64,000 bases of DNA, taken from Streptomyces sp. SLBN-31. Lineage in GTDB: Bacteria; Actinomycetota; Actinomycetes; Streptomycetales; Streptomycetaceae. The stretch covers positions 3,410,001 to 3,474,000 of the forward strand of contig NZ_VFNC01000001.1 in NCBI RefSeq assembly GCF_006715395.1, given 5' to 3'. The number at the start of each line of letters is the position of its first letter. The first letter of the stretch is position 1. A model generated the notes under the pieces. The model did not search any database, had not been told where the DNA came from, and saw nothing but the letters and a program-made list of their open reading frames with translations. Positions 61,881 through 64,000 of the stretch are shown in pieces. Position numbers and translations under genes: made by a program.

Positions 61881-63125
61881 TTACCGGTTGCTCTGAACGG
61901 CACTTGAAGTGACCGTGCCCCGTGACGGCGACGATTTTTCGGTGCCGATGGCGAACGACGACAGGAGGGTGGCAGTCGTGAGGCTGCCCCAGAGGGCGAC
62001 CGGGCCGAGCGGCGCGAGAGCGGTGATGATCGCCGGGGAGACGGCGAGGCCAAAGCCGGTGGAGAGTTGGAAGCGTGCGAGGGCGCGGCCCAGGACAGGG
62101 GCCGGCGCCAGAGCGGTGACGAGCGCGGTGGCGCTGCCGGCGTAGAGGATCTCGCCGATCGTGCACACCACGGACACGGCGGCCACCGCTGGTGCGGCCC
62201 AGCCGTGACCGAGTGGGGTGACCGCGAGGAAGCCCAGGTAGGACGCGGCCAGGACCAGGCCGGAGAGCGCCAGGACGGTGCGCCGCGAGAAGCGGGACAT
62301 GACGACGGTGACGGGCACCTGCAGGGTGACGACCAGCACCGTGTTGGCGACGAAGACGGCTGCCGACCACACCGGGGAGGCATGCAACTGCGTCACCAGG
62401 ACCAGCGGGAGGGCGATCTCTGGGACGTTGAGGCAGAAGACGTAGATCACGTTCGCGGCGAGGAGTGCGGACATACGGGGTGCGGGCTCGTCGTCCCGGT
62501 CCGTGGCCGGGGTGGCCCGCGCCGGACGGGCGTGTACATGGACCGACCACGCCAGGGCGGCTGCGGCGAGGTAGGCGAGGCCCGTGACGGCGGCCAGGCC
62601 GCGCAGTGCGCCCGTCCCGCCCGCCAGGCAGACGATGGCCAGAAGGGCTCCGACGCCCAGGCCGGCGTTGCGCAGGGCGCGGGCTCCCGCGAGCGCGGTG
62701 TCGCGTTCGCGGCCGTGGGCCACCGTCGCCACGAGCGCGGCGTGGGCGGCGGGCCATGCCTGGTTGCCGATACCGAGGAAGAGCGCCGCCGCCGCGAACG
62801 GCCAGGCATGCCCGGCCGGGGCGGCCAGCAACAGCACAACGCCCAGTACACGCACCAGCATTGACGCCGCCACGACCGTGCTGCGCGCGCCGTGGTCCAG
62901 CCAGCGGCCCACCGCGGGCATGCAGACCAGACCCGCGACGATGCCCACGGTCATGGCGGTGCCGGTGACCGGCGCGGACAGCCTGAGCACTGTCACGCCG
63001 TAGAGCAGCAGAAAGGGCCGCAGGAGGCCGGTGCCGAGCGCGTCCACGGCCAGGGCGACGACGTAACGGGGGCCTCCGGAGGCGTGGACGAGGGCGCGAG
63101 GCCGGACTCGGGTGAGGGTTGCCAT
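61881..63125 (-). CDS. MFS transporter
   Basis: 414 residues from the ATG at 63125, with 12 hydrophobic helices: 'RYVVALAVDALGTGLLRPFLLLYGV', 'GIVAGLVCMPAVGRWLDHGARS', 'ALFLGIGNQAWPAAHAALVATVA', 'IYVFCLNVPEIALPLVLV'. It resembles drug-efflux-type MFS permeases of Streptomyces. It is divergent from the ArsR/DUF5937 regulator, with an inverted repeat between them, so this regulator likely controls it. Confidence 0.88.
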   Translation of the reverse strand: MATLTRVRPRALVHASGGPRYVVALAVDALGTGLLRPFLLLYGVTVLRLSAPVTGTAMTVGIVAGLVCMPAVGRWLDHGARSTVVAASMLVRVLGVVLLLAAPAGHAWPFAAAALFLGIGNQAWPAAHAALVATVAHGRERDTALAGARALRNAGLGVGALLAIVCLAGGTGALRGLAAVTGLAYLAAAALAWSVHVHARPARATPATDRDDEPAPRMSALLAANVIYVFCLNVPEIALPLVLVTQLHASPVWSAAVFVANTVLVVTLQVPVTVVMSRFSRRTVLALSGLVLAASYLGFLAVTPLGHGWAAPAVAAVSVVCTIGEILYAGSATALVTALAPAPVLGRALARFQLSTGFGLAVSPAIITALAPLGPVALWGSLTTATLLSSFAIGTEKSSPSRGTVTSSAVQSNR

Positions 63126-63167
63126 GGCGCAGACGGTGCGTCCGGCCGTCGAGTTGCGGCACGTGGG

Positions 63168-63184
63168 TTGACGTACATCGTCAA
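63168..63184. promoter_or_regulatory. Inverted repeat in the MFS/ArsR divergent promoter
   Basis: TTGACG-TACAT-CGTCAA, perfect 6-bp arms with a 5-nt spacer, 43 nt from the MFS start and 42 nt from the regulator start. It is a probable operator of the adjacent ArsR-type regulator. Confidence 0.55.
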
Positions 63185-63225
63185 TCGGCGCTGTCGCCGG
63201 ACGTCCGGGCGGTGATGATGAGGGG

Positions 63226-64000
63226 ATGACGCTGAGGATCGACATCAGCGGTCTGCCGTCCGAGCGCGTGCGGTTCGCTGCCTCCCCGCTGGCCGAGCTG
63301 ACCGCGATGCTGCACGTGCTGGCCGAACCGGGCCACCATCCGCAGTTCGCCGGCTGGGCCGCGGACGTCTGGGCCGGTCTGCGTCCCGAGCTGGCCGAGC
63401 GGCTGCGGGAGGCCGAGTTCCTCTGGTGTTCCTCGCAGGCCGACTTCCTGATCCCGGGACGGCCTCGGCCGACGCTGGCCGAGGAGCTGGACGACGTGGA
63501 CCGGATCGACGACGAGACGTACGTGACCGCCGCGCTCGTCACCACCTGCGGCAGCAACCGCGTCCACTTTCCCGGCAGGTCACCGCTCACCGACGCGACC
63601 GCGCGCGAGCGGGCCCTGGACGTGGCCCAGGCCCGCGGCGCTCTTCAGGAGGCCTTCGCGGAACGGCTGCTCGCCGATCCGGCCTCCATACGGGCACGGG
63701 TGCGCCGCACCCTCGAAGAATGCGCCGAGGCGTTCTTCGACGCCGCCTGGGCGGACGTGGCGGTGCGGCTCGCGACCGATCTGCGCCTGAAGAACGAGCT
63801 GCTCAGGCGGCAGGGCCTCGGCGTGGCACTCGCGTCGGTCTCCGGTGCGGTCGGCCTGGCGCCGGACGGTGACTGCATCGTCGTGGACAAGGTGCAGGAC
63901 AAGGCGACCGCGGCGCACGGCGCAGGGGTCACTTTCATCCCGAGTGTCTTCGGCCGCCCGCACCTGGTGGCCGTTCACGCGCCCGGGTGGCATCCGGTGG
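63226..64000 (+). CDS. ArsR-type regulator with DUF5937 (3' end beyond window)
   Basis: 258 complete codons from the ATG at 63226, with no stop before the window edge. It begins 'TLRIDISGLPSERVRFAASPLAEL', 'MLHVLAEPGHHPQFAGWAADV', the DUF5937 pattern fused in Streptomyces to a C-terminal ArsR winged helix. That helix would lie past position 64000. The end visible here reads 'GVTFIPSVFGRPHLVAVHAPG', also typical. It is divergent from the MFS gene and probably its repressor. The ribosome site overlaps closely (AGGGG directly before ATG), so the start is a little uncertain. Confidence 0.82.
   Translation, partial: MTLRIDISGLPSERVRFAASPLAELTAMLHVLAEPGHHPQFAGWAADVWAGLRPELAERLREAEFLWCSSQADFLIPGRPRPTLAEELDDVDRIDDETYVTAALVTTCGSNRVHFPGRSPLTDATARERALDVAQARGALQEAFAERLLADPASIRARVRRTLEECAEAFFDAAWADVAVRLATDLRLKNELLRRQGLGVALASVSGAVGLAPDGDCIVVDKVQDKATAAHGAGVTFIPSVFGRPHLVAVHAPGWHPV

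Overview
The window is high-GC actinobacterial DNA, most likely from a Streptomyces chromosome. It shows dense codon-biased genes, frequent 1-4 nt ATGA/GTGA overlaps, GTG/TTG starts, and SARP, WhiB, StrR-type and LysR/TetR regulators. No tRNA, rRNA, transposase, integrase or CRISPR array was seen.

Layout. (1) 0-6.4 kb: a WD40-like protein, a SUMF1-type protein, a DUF5519 protein, a tiny secreted peptide, a thioesterase-like protein that has lost its catalytic residues, and an AfsR-size SARP regulator. (2) 6.5-18.1 kb: a LysR-linked aromatic/meta-cleavage catabolic locus on the minus strand (3-oxoacid CoA-transferase, two SDRs, two FAH-family hydrolases, an extradiol dioxygenase, an amidohydrolase, an FAD hydroxylase, a cyclase), with an MFS permease. 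A perfect 14-bp hairpin splits it into two transcription units. (3) 18.1-26.5 kb: a secreted NucA/NucB nuclease, a SUKH protein, a membrane-phospholipid set (DAG-kinase/PAP2 fusion, YihY, PAP2, divergent cardiolipin-synthase-like PLD), an Imm1-like protein and a WhiB protein. (4) 26.8-47.0 kb: a nonribosomal peptide cluster. (5) 47.3-53.8 kb: a decayed flavin reductase, a phosphatidylglycerol lysyltransferase and a small membrane gene that share a palindromic operator, then a three-gene operon of DMATS-type prenyltransferase, heme-oxygenase-like enzyme and nucleotidyltransferase. (6) 53.2-60.9 kb: a second aromatic ring-cleavage operon under a TetR repressor with a perfect 16-bp palindrome (extradiol-type dioxygenase, FAH hydrolase, MhpA-like hydroxylase, acetoacetyl-CoA synthetase, P450). 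(7) 61.3-64 kb: a DHFR-like protein, an MFS exporter and a divergent ArsR/DUF5937 regulator cut by the window end.

The peptide cluster is the most interesting part. A StrR-family activator (26779-27825) has a good StrR-type operator (29780-29808) in front of a C-A-PCP synthetase whose condensation motif reads HRxxxDG, so the usual catalytic second His is missing. Downstream lie a P450 with an abnormal I-helix, an ATP-grasp ligase and an FMN monooxygenase. Next is an unusual pair: one protein is an adenylation domain (motifs A1-A8) followed by a methyltransferase, and it ends before A9/A10 and any carrier domain. The gene directly upstream begins with exactly the missing pieces (an A10-bearing subdomain and a PCP) fused to a proline-iminopeptidase-like hydrolase. 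The simplest reading is a methyltransferase-interrupted adenylation domain split over two polypeptides in permuted order, with a peptidase-fold hydrolase at the release position. A standalone PCP, an MbtH protein, a SyrB2-like Fe/2-oxoglutarate halogenase (HxA facial motif), a canonical PhyH hydroxylase, a type II thioesterase, an MFS exporter and a cation/proton antiporter complete the set. The product is probably a small chlorinated, methylated and oxidised peptide; its identity cannot be told from sequence alone.
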